Source of the DNA: an uncultured Paracoccaceae bacterium
GTDB lineage: Bacteria; Pseudomonadota; Alphaproteobacteria; Rhodobacterales; Rhodobacteraceae
Assembly: GCA_945952025.1 (NCBI GenBank)
Contig: CAMFGW010000003.1
Span: 98,103-162,102 of the forward strand
Direction: 5' to 3'
Length of the DNA stretch: 64,000 nucleotides
The position numbers were made by a program, and so were the translations under genes. The notes below the pieces were generated by a model. The model was given only the letters and a program-made list of their open reading frames with translations, had not been told where the DNA came from and searched no databases. The stretch's first letter is position 1. Every line of letters starts with the position of its first letter. Of the stretch, positions 62,626 through 64,000 are shown piece after piece.

Positions 62626-62739
62626 ATGTCAGCGATTCCGGTCTGAACCGAAGGGCCGGCTTCGGCCTGGACGTCACTCAGTCTAGAACCGAAGTGCCTG
62701 AACAGAATTTCGAGTGCCTATTTCAAAAAGGTCAACACC

Positions 62740-63953
62740 ATGCAACCGGACAAGACCAGCCCCGTTGTCGTCATTGGCGGCGGCCCTGCGGGCCTCACGG
62801 CGGCCTACGAACTGCAGAAGCGCAGCCGGAGGCATCGTCCGGTTGTGCTGGAAGCCTCTGACATGGTCGGGGGCATCTCGCGCACCGAATCGAACAACGG
62901 CTACCGGTTCGACATCGGCGGCCACCGCTTCTTCACCAAGGTGAAGGAGGTCGACGACATGTGGCATGAAGTGCTGAAGGATGATTTCATCACCGTCCCG
63001 CGCCAGAGCCGCATCTACTACCGCGAGAAGTTCTTCGACTATCCGCTGAAGCTCTTCAACGCGCTGTCGAACATCGGCCCCTATGAAAGCGCGCGCATCC
63101 TTCTGTCCTACTTCAAGTGGCAGGTGCGCCCCTTCCGCAAGGAAGAGAGCTTCGAGGAATGGGTCATCAACCGCTTCGGCGGCCGGCTCTACATGCATTT
63201 CTTCCAGACCTATACGCACAAGGTCTGGGGCATCGACCCGAAGGAGATTCGCGCCGACTGGGCCGCGCAGCGCATCAAGAATCTGTCGCTCTTCAAGGCG
63301 GTCTGGAATGCGATCTCGGGCGCGAACGACACGACGAGCCTGATCGAGGAGTTCCAGTATCCGCGCCTTGGTCCCGGCATGATGTGGGAAAAGTGCCGCG
63401 ACCTGGTGCGCGAGCAGGGCGGCGAGGTGCAGATGCGCTCGCCCGTCGTGCAGGTGAACCGCGACGGAAACCGCGTGACCTCGGTCGATGTCCAGCGCTG
63501 GTCGACGGACGGCAAGGCGCCGGTGACCGAGCGGATCGAGGGCGAGCATTTCATCAACTCGATGGCGCTCAGGGACCTGATCCATGCCTTCGACCCGCCG
63601 CCGCCGCCCGAAGTGCTCGCGGCTGCCGACAAGCTGCGCTACCGCGACTTCCTGATCGTGACGCTGGTCCTGAACCATGCCGACCCCTTCAGCGACAACT
63701 GGATCTACATCCATTCGCCGTCGGTGAAGGTCGGGCGCATCCAGAACTTCCGCGCCTGGTCGAAGGAAATGCTGCCCGACCAGAACACCGCCTCGATCGG
63801 CATGGAGTATTTCTGCCAGGAGGGCGATGGCCTGTGGCAGATGTCGGACGATGACCTGCGGGTGCTGGCCTCGAAAGAGCTGCAGAAGCTGGGGCTGGCG
63901 AAAGAGACGGACGTGATCGGCGCTGCGATCATCCGCCAGCCGAAGGCCTACCC
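62740..63953 (+). CDS. FAD-dependent oxidoreductase, truncated by the contig end
   Basis: The first 404 codons of a protoporphyrinogen oxidase/UDP-galactopyranose mutase-like enzyme. VVIGGGPAGLTAAYELQKR, SDMVGGISRTESNNGYRFDIGGHRFFTK, and TYTHKVWGIDPKEIRADWAAQRIKNLSL are family blocks. It is paralogous to the gene at 50702-52123. The frame runs on into adapter sequence and would give a false tail CLLYTSDAADD. The real C-terminus is missing. Confidence 0.9.
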
Positions 63954-64000
63954 CTGTCTCTTATACACATCTGACGCTGCCGACGATATGCAGTGTGTAG
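63954..64000 (-). other. Nextera transposase adapter (sequencing artefact)
   Basis: 63954-63972 is the Tn5 mosaic end CTGTCTCTTATACACATCT; 63973-63986 is GACGCTGCCGACGA, completing the reverse complement of the Nextera read-1 adapter. TATGCAGT (63987-63994) is the reverse complement of i5 index ACTGCATA, and GTGTAG begins the P5 primer. This is library-derived, not genomic. Confidence 0.98.

Noticed and set aside
63954..64000. The contig tail as a transposon end.
   Set aside because: The mosaic end is Tn5-derived, but it is followed by synthetic adapter, index and P5 sequence, so it is library DNA and not a natural element.
1..64000. tRNA or rRNA genes, riboswitches, insertion sequences or prophage genes.
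   Set aside because: None of the usual sequence signatures or protein families was seen in the gaps or frames.

Overview
GC-rich alphaproteobacterial DNA, most likely a member of the Rhodobacterales (Rhodobacter/Paracoccus-like). The evidence is the ethylmalonyl-CoA pathway pair ccr and ecm, a stand-alone RAM-domain protein, a TIGR02186/TauE pair, BMP-type purine nucleoside transport and rhodobacterial protein styles. Nearly all of the window is coding, often in operons with 1-11 bp overlaps (ATGA/GTGA). I saw no tRNA, rRNA, CRISPR array, insertion sequence or prophage.

Layout. 0-4.8 kb: tail of an unknown gene, sdhB, a small membrane protein, a DUF1989 protein, an SHMT-like enzyme with deoD, and a PhnA C-terminal domain protein. 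4.8-9.8 kb: ecm, a glycerolipid acyltransferase and ccr, for C2 assimilation. 9.9-14 kb: a small conserved-looking protein, an SF1 helicase, a RAM protein, TIGR02186 and TauE. 14.1-18.8 kb: a complete BMP-type ABC transporter. 19-21.7 kb: rimI, tsaB, an nfu-type gene, a 93-residue unknown with an operator-like palindrome at its promoter, and a UspA protein. 21.8-28.3 kb: a 1087-residue RTX protein, a VOC protein and a membrane-anchored metallophosphoesterase. 28.3-32.5 kb: manC, phosphomannomutase and a GAPDH-like gene. 32.8-36.1 kb: purine ring catabolism (allA, ureidoglycine aminohydrolase, a puuE-uraD fusion, uraH). 36-64 kb: a surface polysaccharide region with glycosyltransferases, methyltransferases, all four rml genes split around degP, a nine-gene overlapping operon from UDP-xylose synthase to a GT4 enzyme, and a four-gene minus-strand operon (epimerase, GT-C, GMC oxidoreductase with a four-cysteine motif, HupE-like). 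It ends with a nucleotide-sugar dehydrogenase and a truncated FAD oxidoreductase.

Working together: the window can make GDP-mannose, dTDP-rhamnose and, given UDP-GlcA, UDP-xylose and a UDP-HexNAc uronate. These would feed the glycosyltransferases and the flippase. Purine nucleoside import, phosphorolysis and ureide breakdown form a second, scattered theme.

Two observations matter most. First, the last 47 bases (63954-64000) are not genomic: they are a Nextera transposase adapter with an i5 index, so the final gene is cut by a library artefact. Second, a structured repeat of about 230 bp occurs three times, in the same orientation, and each copy fills the gap between a convergent gene pair (2061-2288, 11980-12211, 32567-32796). 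I do not recognise it as a named element.
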